Program-made: the position numbers and the translations under genes
From: Shewanella phaeophyticola
GTDB taxonomy: Bacteria > Pseudomonadota > Gammaproteobacteria > Enterobacterales > Shewanellaceae
Assembly: GCF_025398315.1 (NCBI RefSeq)
Contig: NZ_JAODOQ010000001.1
Coordinates: forward strand, 3,348,001 to 3,412,000
DNA length: 64,000 bases
Direction of reading: 5' to 3'
Notes under the pieces: model-generated
Databases searched by the model: none
Told to the model about the DNA's origin: nothing
What the model saw: only the letters and a program-made list of their open reading frames with translations
In this document: positions 8,253 through 17,374 of the stretch, piece by piece
How the letters are laid out: the number at the start of each line of letters is the position of its first letter
Numbering within the stretch: position 1 is the first letter of the stretch

Positions 8253-9128
8253 TTAAAATTCGTTAAGGTTTTCAGTGTTCAATAACGTCAACTTTTTTCC
8301 ATCCAAGTTGTATTGGTTTATCCATTGGAGACTCCACTCTGGATCGGAAATTTTCGAAGGATGGTGATTAGGTAAGCAAGCTTCTAAAAAGGAAGGGATC
8401 ATATTTTTATAAAAACGAATAATCATTTTCATTAGTCTCCAACGTGATTCCATATTACGCCAAAGACCATCTTTTTTTAACATCACTTTATATGACTTTT
8501 GACTTAATTTAATCACATGTGCTGTGGCATAAATCATCCCAAACACACGATAGAAATAATTCCCGTATAAATGGTTGTAGGCATCTATAGCAACACATTT
8601 ATGTTCGATCTCTTCTACAAAATGCCACAATATCAACGAAGCGACTTTAGTATCAGAACCACCAAACAAATAGTCTTTATCTTTTATTAACCAATGGCCT
8701 ATTCCTAATGCCATTGTTTCAAAACCCGCTGCATAGGCTAAATTAAACTTTAATGACCTATTGGTTTCGAAATGCCCAAAGGTTTGCTTCATTTCATTTT
8801 CAATATCGACTAACTCTGAGTAGCCATATTCAATTAATCTATCATTAAATTTTCGATGTTGTTGAAAGTGCTGCCCCTCCTGACCGATATATAAACTCAC
8901 CTCTTGATTAAGTTTTTTTGAGTCAATGAGTTGATTTGCTTTGCGCATTGTTTTAATTAAATAAGGTTCTAAAAAAGGCATTGAAAGTGATGCACCGTTA
9001 ACCATATGACTCCATTCTGGTCGCTGCTTATGCCAATGCGGATCGATATTTGATGAAAACTCAAAGGGTAATCTTCTAATTTCCATATAATTATTAGTGT
9101 TAGTGGTTTGTTTTTTTACTTGTTTCAT
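8253..9128 (-). CDS. COG3687-type 'metal-dependent hydrolase', probable di-iron oxygenase
   Basis: A 291-residue helical protein of the family annotated as metal-dependent hydrolase (PF10118/COG3687). The visible metal pattern is E54, E84-x-x-H87, E137, E173-x-x-H176, which is the E/ExxH/E/ExxH order of carboxylate-bridged di-iron ferritin-like oxygenases rather than of a hydrolase. ATG 9128 is chosen because GGGAG lies 8 bp upstream; an in-frame start at 9161 would add 11 residues. It is the first gene of an operon that also supplies rubredoxin and rubredoxin reductase, an electron chain suited to O2 activation. The substrate is unknown; the oxygenase role is inferred. Confidence 0.7.
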   Translation of the reverse strand: MKQVKKQTTNTNNYMEIRRLPFEFSSNIDPHWHKQRPEWSHMVNGASLSMPFLEPYLIKTMRKANQLIDSKKLNQEVSLYIGQEGQHFQQHRKFNDRLIEYGYSELVDIENEMKQTFGHFETNRSLKFNLAYAAGFETMALGIGHWLIKDKDYLFGGSDTKVASLILWHFVEEIEHKCVAIDAYNHLYGNYFYRVFGMIYATAHVIKLSQKSYKVMLKKDGLWRNMESRWRLMKMIIRFYKNMIPSFLEACLPNHHPSKISDPEWSLQWINQYNLDGKKLTLLNTENLNEF

Positions 9129-9193
9129 CCCCTTACTCCCCCATGAGTGTGTGAATAACATTTACCCTACCAAGTTTATTGCGTGGGTTTGGG

Positions 9194-9228
9194 GTTAATT
9201 ATTGCCAAGGTGGAGTTATTTATTGCCA
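9194..9228. promoter_or_regulatory. AraC-type direct-repeat operator
   Basis: Two copies of a 14-bp sequence, GTTAATTATTGCCA (9194-9207) and GTTATTTATTGCCA (9215-9228), match at 13 of 14 positions. They lie in the same orientation exactly 21 bp apart, two helical turns, as is usual for AraC-family activators. They sit between the divergent di-iron operon and the araC-like gene. Confidence 0.65.
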
Positions 9229-9272
9229 TATATGGGCTATATTAAATACAAATAAATTAATTGAGAGCAATA

Positions 9273-10305
9273 ATGATGGAAAATAAAGATTTACGATTAC
9301 CGAGTACTTACTCTCAAATTATTGCCAGAACATTAAACATCCAAGAGCGACAGATGGAGCGACTACTCTCTGGCACTTTGTTATCGAGTAACGTGTTGTT
9401 ACCAGGAGATTTGACCTACATTACCGTTAAGCAACAAATTCAAATAATTGATAATGCTATTCGCTTTAGTGGTTTTGACCACTTGAGCCTTAAATTGGGG
9501 CGACAGTTACTTCCTTCGGTGCACTGATCCTCTGGGTTACTTGGTATTAAGTAGTCCTAATTTACAAACTGCATTGACTGCATTTGCAGACTATCTAAGC
9601 GTTAGACTGCCCTTCTCCGAAGTTCAAATCACAAATCACAATAATAATTTAATTTGCCGATTAATCTTAAAAGCGACAGTATCCGTTGATATCGCACGAT
9701 TATTACAGGAGTGTTTCGCATTAATTATTCAAGCTATTGTTGAAGCCATAATAGGCAGAGCGTTTACAGAAGGAGTAGTCCATTTTGAACATGCACAACC
9801 CCACTACGCCCTTCAATATTCACGTTACCTACATTGTGACTATGTTTTTAGCTGTGATGTAACTTCATTTTCGATTCCGCTAAAGCTCATGAACACAGCA
9901 AATGTCTCTGGGGATGCTAATTCACATGCATTAGCTTTGTTACAATGCCAACAGCTTGTCCAACAACTACCTGCGATTAAACATTCTACTGCAGACCAAG
10001 TTCGCAGTTTTGTGCTTTCAGCACCAATAGGCTCATTGAACGAAGCGGATGTAGCAAAGGCACTTTTTGTGTCGAAAAGAACTCTAGCAAGAAGATTACA
10101 ACAAGAGCAAACGAGTTACCGGGAAATTACTGAAAAATTGATGTCTCACCTTGCGGCTTGTCATTTAAAAAAACAAGACCTATCCGTCGAAACGATTGCT
10201 TTGATGATGGGCTATGGAGATACCGCTGCCTTCCGTAAAGCTTTTAAGCGTTGGTTTCAACAAACGCCTGCTGAGTTTCGTAATAATTTGGAGCTAAACA
10301 GTTAA
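9273..10305 (+). pseudogene. frameshifted AraC-family regulator (AlkR/OruR type)
   Basis: Reading through one frameshift gives a protein of about 343 residues with an N-terminal arabinose-binding-like domain (PF12625 pattern, LGRQLLPS...GYLVLSSPNLQTAL) and a C-terminal AraC double helix-turn-helix (VAKALFVSKRTLARRL and ETIALMMGYGDTAAFRKAFKRW). Regulators of this architecture include AlkR, activator of an alkane hydroxylase gene. An extra T near 9525 changes frame and gives a stop at 9525-9527; removing it restores the reading. ATG 9273 follows GAGAG. It is divergent from the di-iron operon and is its probable activator. Either the gene is dead or the base is a sequencing error. Confidence 0.85.
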
Positions 10306-10358
10306 TCTGGATGAAAAAGTAGATGCGTTCAAACAAAACCTGAGTACCCAATGAATAT

Positions 10359-10552
10359 AAATTTGGTTACCGCCACAAGCACAGCAAGGCGAGTTCTTTT
10401 GTGTTGGCGTGTACGGGCAATACATTTATGTGAACCAACAACACAATGTGGTGATTGTAAAAAACAGCGCCGATTTAGGCTTTCTTGATGCGTTAAATTC
10501 AAAACACGAAACCATCGCATTCTTTCGAGAAATTGTGGCGTCATTACAATAA
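10359..10552 (+). pseudogene. 3' fragment of serine hydrolase (direct repeat, copy 2)
   Basis: This 194-bp segment is an ungapped duplicate of the 3' end of the serine hydrolase gene at 6050-6243, including its own stop codon. There is no start, no ribosome-binding site and no catalytic part, so it is a remnant. It marks the far border of the accessory block and shows that the intact gene probably once continued into the sequence now found after 10552. The final 36 bp differ from copy 1 at synonymous sites. Confidence 0.9.
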
Positions 10553-10589
10553 AGAGCATCGACTACACTGCAATCCCCCACACGTTCAC

Positions 10590-10624
10590 GAGCTAACTTG
10601 CCCGCCATTGAGGGAAGTTAGCTC
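10590..10624. terminator. strong hairpin, possible terminator
   Basis: The arms GAGCTAACTT (10590-10599) and AAGTTAGCTC (10615-10624), with an inner CCC/GGG pairing, form a stable stem-loop between the serine hydrolase fragment and the convergent MFS pseudogene. There is no T-run, so termination is uncertain. A second small stem (TTTACTTA/TAAGTAAA, 10658-10681) follows. Confidence 0.4.
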
Positions 10625-10685
10625 AGCATCACCCAACTCAATTGAATGTAGCTGCGATTTACTTACCTTTTGTTAAGTAAACACC

Positions 10686-11872
10686 TCAGCCTCGATGTTC
10701 GGCGCAATCTAAAGCAGCTTCCTTTTTACCTTTTGGCAGTAAAATATTGGCCGCGATAACTAACATCAACATCACTAACACCACAGGCCATAAAGTCCCG
10801 TTATAAATTTGGGTTGTCAGCCCTCCCATTAACGCGCCACCGGTAAACTGCCCTGCCCCTAACAATGCTGATGCTGAGCCGGTATTTTCGGTAAACTGAC
10901 TCATGTACAACGCATTAGCATTGGGCATAATAGCGCCAAGCATACCTACGGCTCCCATAATGCCAAATACAAACAGATACAACGAAGCGTCAAACACAGT
11001 AAAGCTGAGTAACAGCAACACAAAAAATGCCTGACACAAAATGGCCACTCGCAACAATGTATGGGTAGGCTTACGGTTAAGTAATGTTGAATTGCTTCTA
11101 TTTACCAATATGTTCATCACCGTATTAGCGGCAAACACCAATCCGAATATTTGTTCACTCAAACCAAACTGAACCTGGTAAATAAATGAGGCATTAGTGA
11201 TAAACACCATCATGACACTATAGCCGCACGCCTGTACCAACAAGTAGCGCATGGCTGTGGTGTTTTTCATCACTAACAGATAACGCCGATACGCAGGGAT
11301 TTTCGCTTGCTGAGTTTTAGTGGGGCATTGAGGTAATGACTTAGCCACAAGGATCGCGACAAACACTGCATAGCCCGCGGTAAAATAGAAAATATTCTGC
11401 CACTTGCCCGTTAACAGAATTAGCGCACCAATACTCGGGGCAATGGCCGGAGCGAGCACCATAATAAGTGCGATTAAGCCAAACAGTTTTGCTGCGGCAT
11501 TTCCGCTCTCTCTCATCCTAACTAACGGCGCAACACACACACCTGCAAATCCCCCACCAACAGCTTGAAAAATTCGCGAAATTTGAATCACATTAAGGTC
11601 ACTGGCAGAAGCAATAACCCACGAACTCAAGGCATAGAGCAACAAGCCACCCACAATAATGCTGCGTTTTTCAAAGCGATCTGCAAGCGGATCACCAATA
11701 AGCTGGCTTCAACGCCATACCCACAAAATAAAAACTGACCGTCGTGGCAACAGAATCAATACCCACACCCAAATACTCTGACATGGAGGGGATTCCTGGC
11801 AAATAAGCATCAACCGCAAAAGGCCGCGGCCATCACCAACGCCATCAAAAAGACAAAATGCCCCTTAGACAT
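10686..11872 (-). pseudogene. frameshifted Bcr/CflA-type MFS drug efflux pump
   Basis: From ATG 11872 the reading starts MSKGHFVFLMALVMAAA, then needs one extra base removed (T-run near 11810) to continue as FAVDAYLPGIPSM...FYFVGMAL. A second extra base must be removed (near 11710) to continue SQLIGDPLADRF, the conserved loop of Bcr/CflA exporters. From about 11654 the frame is open to the stop, giving some 394 residues and 12 helices in total. Both lesions are +1 and lie in the first quarter. The gene is divergent from a MarR regulator, a common pairing for drug pumps. Real decay and sequencing errors both remain possible. Confidence 0.85.
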
Positions 11873-11895
11873 AACACCTCACCAACATCAATTAT

Positions 11896-11913
11896 TATCT
11901 TCCTAGGAAGATA
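11896..11913. promoter_or_regulatory. palindromic MarR-type operator
   Basis: TATCTTCCTAGGAAGATA is a perfect 18-bp palindrome placed between the divergent starts of the MFS pump (11872) and the MarR gene (11948). Its size and symmetry match operators bound by MarR dimers, so it probably mediates autorepression and control of the pump. Confidence 0.7.
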
Positions 11914-11947
11914 TATTACCTTGAGCTTACCTTTCCAGCAAGATACA

Positions 11948-12481
11948 ATGACGATTCAATCGTATATTAATGAAGCGACAGCGATGATAGAGAAGTTTGA
12001 AACCTTTCTTTCTTTAATGGAAGAAAACTGGCCAGAAGCCTATAAAGACATGATGCAATCACTACCATTAATTGATAAAATTCAATCTATTAATGAAGAA
12101 AAACGCAGTAAGGTAATGGCTGAGTATGGTTTGCAGACCTCTGATTTTGGGCTACTCACTGCGCTAAGAAGAACCCCCGCACCACACCTACTGATGCCCA
12201 CACAAATTATGGACTACATGCTCATCAGTTCCGGCGGCTTAACCAAAGCACTGTACCGACTGGAACAAAAAGCCTTAATATCCAGAAGCCCCTCTTCAGA
12301 AGACGGCCGAGTTAAGCTTGTACAGTTAACCGCAAAAGGTAAACAGGTGATTGAAGATATTGCTGTTAAGGCACAAGAAAGTCACAGGTTAATGAACGCA
12401 AGTTTTTCTGAACAAGAAAAAAATCAACTTGATAAGTTATTGAAAAAATTACTCAATACAATAGAAACACCTAGAAATTAA
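11948..12481 (+). CDS. MarR-family transcriptional regulator
   Basis: A 177-residue winged-helix repressor. The helix-turn-helix and wing are visible in MDYMLISSGGLTKALYRLEQKALISRSPSSEDGRVKLVQLTAKG, with the conserved wing D-G-R. An N-terminal helix pair provides dimerisation. ATG 11948 is used because the preceding 30 codons run over the operator and promoter and have no family similarity; the ribosome-binding site is weak (AGCAAGA). The palindrome at 11896-11913 is its likely operator. Its natural target next door, the MFS pump, is frameshifted. Confidence 0.85.
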   Translation: MTIQSYINEATAMIEKFETFLSLMEENWPEAYKDMMQSLPLIDKIQSINEEKRSKVMAEYGLQTSDFGLLTALRRTPAPHLLMPTQIMDYMLISSGGLTKALYRLEQKALISRSPSSEDGRVKLVQLTAKGKQVIEDIAVKAQESHRLMNASFSEQEKNQLDKLLKKLLNTIETPRN

Positions 12482-12685
12482 TTGATGCAATCAGTCAATA
12501 AGGATCCGTAATGACAAAGCGATGCTATAGGTCAAATCACGCGCATCTATTCAATAGTACATACTTGATATTGCCAGTTAAGTGCCCAAATAGCATTGCG
12601 AGGAGAATAAAAGTAGGATTATCAACTCATCCCAAACAGTAAAAATGTGGCTAAAAGTCCAAGCTAAAATAGATAAATATTAATG

Positions 12686-13402
12686 CTATTGAGTATGTCG
12701 ATATTCTTCTTCAATGCCATCAAGTAAGACTAAAAAGTCTAATAAATGCGCTCTCATTGCTTGCTCTGCACCAGCCTCATCGCCTGCAATCACAGCATCA
12801 ATAATAGAATGATGCATGCCCGGGGGATGTATTTTATCAGTATCGGGTTGGAAATGACTGGAAATTGAACCCACTAACTGAATCAATGACTTATCAATAG
12901 CGGTTAAAAAGCGGTTATTACACATATCTGCCAGCAAATAATGAATTTTGCTTCTTAGCATGACAGTTTCAGGGTATTCCAATGTCAGGCTTTCATTGGC
13001 ATTCGCCTCGAGTAACAACTTAGCATGCTCAGGAGTACAGTGTTTTGCCGCAAGACCAGCAACAATAGGTTCAATATGTAAACGCGCTTGGCAGATCTCA
13101 TTAAATGACATTTTACCTAAAAAGAACAAATCATTGCAGTCACTACTTAACCGATCAAATGTCATTTCTTTTACAAAAGCACCGCCAGTAGCCCCTTGCT
13201 TAATGACCACAAGTCCGCGGGCTTCTAACGATTTTATCGCTTCTCTAACAACCGTGCGACTCACGGCAAATTTTTCGATCAACTCGCGCTCCGAGGGCAG
13301 TTTATCACCCGCGGAAAAACGCCCTGAGAAAATAGCTTCTCTGAGCTGATTAAAAACTTCATCAGATGCCTTTATCTGCTTGATTGGTTTGAAGTTATTC
13401 AA
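12686..13402 (-). CDS. GntR-family regulator (FadR/FCD subfamily)
   Basis: A 238-residue repressor. The N-terminal winged helix contains GDKLPSERELIEKFAVSRTVVREAIKSLEARGLVVIKQGATGGAFV (37-82). The C-terminal helical FCD domain carries metal/ligand-type residues, including the late H-x-x-I-I-DAVIAGD segment. It is divergent from the reductase-cytochrome-porin-esterase cluster. The dyad at 13662-13686, with a GT-N3-AC core, is its likely operator. By analogy with the subfamily the effector would be a small organic acid, fitting a cluster for uptake and reduction of such a compound; the effector itself is not known. Confidence 0.85.
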   Translation of the reverse strand: MNNFKPIKQIKASDEVFNQLREAIFSGRFSAGDKLPSERELIEKFAVSRTVVREAIKSLEARGLVVIKQGATGGAFVKEMTFDRLSSDCNDLFFLGKMSFNEICQARLHIEPIVAGLAAKHCTPEHAKLLLEANANESLTLEYPETVMLRSKIHYLLADMCNNRFLTAIDKSLIQLVGSISSHFQPDTDKIHPPGMHHSIIDAVIAGDEAGAEQAMRAHLLDFLVLLDGIEEEYRHTQ

Positions 13403-13862
13403 AATACGTCCTTACGCTACTTTATCGTCCAATTGTAACACAGCGTCACCACCAAAGAGTACTACTGTTAAACCTAAAGCAGTAAATATAATTCCCCTTT
13501 AAAAAACAACAGATTAAATAACCTCGCAACCCTCTTTACCTCATCAAAAACTCCTGCTAGGAGCCCTGCTGTTTCACAAATAGCTTATTTAAGCAGCAAG
13601 TCACAAAATAATTAATTTTGCGGATGGCTGCAAAAATTTAACAACCAATGCTTATTGCGAAACGTTATATGTCATACATTTAACGTATCGAAAGTGGAGA
13701 GTAAAAATTAGTCATGACTAATAACAAAGGCTTTATCTACTTTTTGAACAAACCTACTTAAGTTAGTAGAAAACAGTCGTTCTAAGCGGTTATGACCGGG
13801 TTCTATATCAAAGTCTTGATGACGGATCTGCCTCGAGCCGTGAGGGGTAAAGGAGTTTTAAA
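13403..13862. promoter_or_regulatory. 460-bp divergent regulatory region with dyad operator (13662-13686)
   Basis: No gene is visible here. At 13662-13686 the arms ACGTTATATGT and ACATTTAACGT, separated by CAT, match with one mismatch over 11 bp each. The centre has the GT-N3-AC core of FadR-subfamily GntR sites. A GGGGTAAAGGAG ribosome-binding region precedes the reductase start at 13863. No convincing sigma-70 promoter could be fixed. Confidence 0.6.
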
Positions 13863-15539
13863 ATGAGTAAAAATGATTCAAACAAGTCGAATGAAATCGA
13901 CCAATATACCCGCAATGTCCTGCAAAATGGTCTTTCACGACGCAGTTTTTTAACTCGTGCCGCTATGGGTACTGGCGCCGTCGCTTTTACAGGTCTTACT
14001 GGCAGCATGGCCACAGCCTCAACAGATGATTGCGTTAAAACGGCCAAGAGCTCAGATGGTGGTGCAACGCTCGAATTCATGCCAAAACCGAAACCGATTT
14101 CTGACAGAGATATTGTTTCAACTCAAACATTTGATGTCGTTGTCGTTGGTGCAGGTGCATCTGGTGTACCCGCTGCGTTATCTGCTGCTGAAAACGGTGC
14201 CAAAGTAGCGGTATTGCAAAAGCAAGCCATTGTGGTTTCGCAAGGTAATACAGGATCTGGCATCGATTTAGCCAACAGTGACAAAGCCGCAGTAGAAGCC
14301 ATGGTAAACCGCTTAATGGGCGACAGTGCCCACCGCTGTCACCCTGAACTCGTGAGAGAATGGGCATACAACTCTGGTGAAGCCGTTTCATGGGTGATCG
14401 ACCGCGCTAAAAAAGGTGGCGCACAAATCGTTGACCAAGGCACTAAAGTACAACATGGCATTCATGGAGTTACCGAACATAAACTTAACTTTGTTACCTC
14501 ATATTGTGGATATAAGCCTTACACCACAGGTGACGGCATGCGTGATTTAGCTAAAGTGGCAGAAAAAGCTGGGGTTAAATTCTTCTTCAACATGCCAGCT
14601 CAGCAACTTGTTCAAGATGACTCAGGCAAAGTGATTGGGGTTATCGCCCAAGACCGTGACGGTAAATACCACAAATACATGGCCAAAAAAGGCGTGATTT
14701 TGTCTTCAGGTGATTACCAAAACAACGAAGCAATGTGTAACTTCTTCATCCCTGATTTGAAAAACTTTGAGCGTAAACAAATGGATCGTACCGGTGACGG
14801 TTTCTCAATGGCATATTGGGCAGGCGGCGTTATCGAACCAATTGGCCACACCAAAATGCTCCATGACTTTGATGCAGGCTATGCGTCAATGTGTGATATG
14901 CCGTTCCTTGCCGTCAACCGCAAAGGTGAGCGCTTCGTCAATGAAACCGTTGCTATGTCACTGATGAATAACTATCTACGTGATGAAGAAAATGCCGGTC
15001 ACTACTCGCAAGTCTTCGACGCGAACTACATGGAACAAGCAGCGAACTGGCCAGGCAAACTCTACTCGCCTGAGCAGATGAAAATCTACATGCCAGAAGA
15101 TCCATCACCAAAGATTGGCGTTTACGAGTCTCAAATTAATACCTACTCAGCCAATACCTTAGAAGAGCTCGCAGTCAAACTAGAATGCGACCCTAAAACC
15201 TTCGTTGCCAATGTGAAGCGCTACAACGAGCTATGCAAAACCGGCAAAGATGATGATTTTGGTAAGCCTTCAGCAAAAATGCTGCCAGTGGTAAAAGCAC
15301 CTTTTTATGGCATTCATCGCCGCATGCGCATCTCAACCTTGTGTTCAGGCATGCTCGTGGACAAAAACCATCAAGCACTGGATGCAGACGGCAACAAAAT
15401 TGGCGGTTTATTTGTTATCGGTAACCTTGGCGGTGGCTTCTATGGCGGTGTCGACTACCCACTCACCGTATTCGGTTTGTCATTAGGACGTTGCTACACA
15501 TTTGGCTACTTAGCAGGTAAGTACGTCGCCAAACTGTAA
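13863..15539 (+). CDS. Tat-exported FAD reductase of the flavocytochrome c family
   Basis: A 558-residue periplasmic flavoprotein. The Tat signal has the twin arginine SRRSFL (25-30) and a hydrophobic stretch to about 53. The FAD-binding GAGASG is at 96-101 and the C-terminal FAD segment is GLFVIGNLGGGFYGG. The fold is that of fumarate reductase Fcc3 and urocanate reductase UrdA, but the haem domain is absent and encoded by the next gene. After FVNE (358-361) the position holding the proton-donor arginine in Fcc3 is M365, so fumarate is an unlikely substrate. With the esterase downstream, an unsaturated aromatic acid is a reasonable guess. AAGGAG precedes the start. Confidence 0.85.
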   Translation: MSKNDSNKSNEIDQYTRNVLQNGLSRRSFLTRAAMGTGAVAFTGLTGSMATASTDDCVKTAKSSDGGATLEFMPKPKPISDRDIVSTQTFDVVVVGAGASGVPAALSAAENGAKVAVLQKQAIVVSQGNTGSGIDLANSDKAAVEAMVNRLMGDSAHRCHPELVREWAYNSGEAVSWVIDRAKKGGAQIVDQGTKVQHGIHGVTEHKLNFVTSYCGYKPYTTGDGMRDLAKVAEKAGVKFFFNMPAQQLVQDDSGKVIGVIAQDRDGKYHKYMAKKGVILSSGDYQNNEAMCNFFIPDLKNFERKQMDRTGDGFSMAYWAGGVIEPIGHTKMLHDFDAGYASMCDMPFLAVNRKGERFVNETVAMSLMNNYLRDEENAGHYSQVFDANYMEQAANWPGKLYSPEQMKIYMPEDPSPKIGVYESQINTYSANTLEELAVKLECDPKTFVANVKRYNELCKTGKDDDFGKPSAKMLPVVKAPFYGIHRRMRISTLCSGMLVDKNHQALDADGNKIGGLFVIGNLGGGFYGGVDYPLTVFGLSLGRCYTFGYLAGKYVAKL

Positions 15540-15606
15540 CCCAAAAAGACAAGTAAATGGATGCCAGACCTTTGGCACCTTTCACACAGAATTATGGAAT
15601 AACACA

Positions 15607-15963
15607 ATGAAAAAATTAACACTGCGCAACATCATGCTTTGTCTTGCATTGAGCTTTTTCGCAAGCAGTGCAATGGCTGATAAAACCACCTTACTCGACC
15701 AAACTCATGCAGCTAAAGGGCTCAAATGTGCCAGCTGCCATGGTAACGCCGAACAACGCGAAGCGGTCACTATGACCAAATGCATCAAATGTCATAACAC
15801 CGAAAAGTTGGCTAAAAAAACCAAAGATGTAAAACCAACAAACCCACATGAAAACCGCCACTTTGGCACCGAAACCGACTGTGCAAAATGCCACAACGTA
15901 CACCAGAAGTCTGAAAACTACTGCGGTAGCTGTCACCTTCGTTTTGACTTTGTGGTCCCTTAA
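15607..15963 (+). CDS. periplasmic tetrahaem cytochrome c
   Basis: A 118-residue precursor with a Sec signal peptide (cleavage likely after AMA, residue 24) and four CxxCH sites: C41-H45, C59-H63, C92-H96 and C106-H110. Spacing and size match the N-terminal haem domain of the fused flavocytochromes c3. It would bring electrons from the inner-membrane quinol dehydrogenase pool to the flavoprotein encoded 67 bp upstream. TATGGAAT precedes the start. The gene order (reductase, then cytochrome) is the reverse of that in the second module at 22023. Confidence 0.9.
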   Translation: MKKLTLRNIMLCLALSFFASSAMADKTTLLDQTHAAKGLKCASCHGNAEQREAVTMTKCIKCHNTEKLAKKTKDVKPTNPHENRHFGTETDCAKCHNVHQKSENYCGSCHLRFDFVVP

Positions 15964-16017
15964 AACAGTAAGGCACGATATCTCGACCATAAAAAGTCAA
16001 TACGAAACAGGATGAGA

Positions 16018-17274
16018 ATGATGAATATTAAAACTAAATTATTACCGCTAGTCGTAGCATGTCTAGCCGCCAGCCCAGCCTTTGCCGCTGAGCCAATGGC
16101 AAACATATTTAATGATGCAACCTTGAAAGGTCAATTCCAACTTTTTGATTTTCAACGTAACTTTGATGCTGATAGCACAGATCGCCACGACACCTCGTTC
16201 GGTGGTTTATTCTACCTGCGTTCAGGTGAAGCTAATGGCATCAGTTTTGGGGGCTCATTTGCGTCAGCAAACCCAATATGGGAGTCAAGCAACGACGGGC
16301 TTTACGGCCTTGTAGGTGGTGGCGCACCTGGCTCAGTTGTCGAGCGTACCGCTGTTAACCGTTTACAAGAGTACTTTGTCAGCGGCAACTGGTACGACAC
16401 ACAAATCGTGGTCGGTGCACAAGAGTTACGTACCCCAATGATGAACCCGTTCCCATTACGCGCTATTCCGTTCACCTATCGTGGTGCCAGTGTTAAAAAT
16501 ACCTCTATAGAAAATTTAGCGATATCAGCACTATACATCACAGACTACATGGGCTGGACTGACGAAGAGTTTAACAACGTATCAAGCGGGATCCAAAGTG
16601 AGTTTGCACGTAAAGGTGTCATTGTCGATGTAGAAGACAACCCAATCTATGCGCTAGGTTTAGACTACAACCTGCCAATCGAAGCGATAAACGCTAAGAC
16701 CAGTTTGTGGTACTACAGCATGGAAGATGTGTATAACCAGTACCATGTTAAGTTAAACCTTAGCGGCGAAATGGGTGCAGCTAACTGGTATTTCAATCCA
16801 TCTTACCTAAAGCAAGACTCAACTGGTGCGCTTAGTCAAACCGAAGCTCAATTTGACACATACCAAGCGGGTTTCCACTTAGGGATGAAATGGAACGGAT
16901 TTGATGCAACAGTAAAATATGTTACCACCGGTGACGGCGACGTTGTGGCACCATTTGGCGATGACAAAGTCATCATCCAACAAGTGGTTCAATCAGCACG
17001 CGCTAACGAAGATGGCTACGGCTTACAACTTGCTTATCAATTTGCTCCAGATTCTGCATTAAGTGGCGTTAGCACTTATGTTTACTGGGCAAACTATGAA
17101 ATTGATGGCGACTCGAGCCAAGACATCGACGAAACCGACTTTTCAGTGGTGTACGATCTCGCCAAATATGTTGACGGTTTAAGCGTACGCGCACGTCATG
17201 CCATTGTGAACTACTCAACGGGTGACGACTTAACCGATACGCGTTTCTACGTTTACTACAAGTTCGCAATTTAA
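16018..17274 (+). CDS. OprD-family outer-membrane porin
   Basis: A precursor of about 419 residues with a signal peptide ending ASPAFA and a beta-barrel pattern of alternating strands to the terminal YVYYKFAI, which ends in a hydrophobic residue. The LKGQFQLFDFQRNFD opening resembles OprD-type channels for small carboxylates and aromatic acids. ATG 16018 gives 5 bp spacing from AGGA; ATG 16012 overlaps that site and ATG 16021 is also possible. It would admit the substrate of the periplasmic reductase. It starts 54 bp after the cytochrome gene and is probably co-transcribed. Confidence 0.75.
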   Translation: MMNIKTKLLPLVVACLAASPAFAAEPMANIFNDATLKGQFQLFDFQRNFDADSTDRHDTSFGGLFYLRSGEANGISFGGSFASANPIWESSNDGLYGLVGGGAPGSVVERTAVNRLQEYFVSGNWYDTQIVVGAQELRTPMMNPFPLRAIPFTYRGASVKNTSIENLAISALYITDYMGWTDEEFNNVSSGIQSEFARKGVIVDVEDNPIYALGLDYNLPIEAINAKTSLWYYSMEDVYNQYHVKLNLSGEMGAANWYFNPSYLKQDSTGALSQTEAQFDTYQAGFHLGMKWNGFDATVKYVTTGDGDVVAPFGDDKVIIQQVVQSARANEDGYGLQLAYQFAPDSALSGVSTYVYWANYEIDGDSSQDIDETDFSVVYDLAKYVDGLSVRARHAIVNYSTGDDLTDTRFYVYYKFAI

Positions 17275-17374
17275 TCTTCGTAACAAAAGCTTACGCAGCT
17301 TTCATTAAGTAAAGAGTCACCGCTCCCGGCCTTTTACTTTTTGATTGACTCTCAATTCGCAAAAAGGATTTCCC

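Noticed and set aside
10329..10608. Leftward open frames over the serine hydrolase fragment
   Set aside because: The same opposite-strand frame appears over the original gene end at 6014-6250. It is a by-product of the duplicated coding sequence.
14077..14391. Opposite-strand open frames inside the reductase and similar ones elsewhere
   Set aside because: They lie within clearly conserved genes, have no ribosome-binding sites and encode low-complexity, cysteine- or histidine-rich proteins without known domains.
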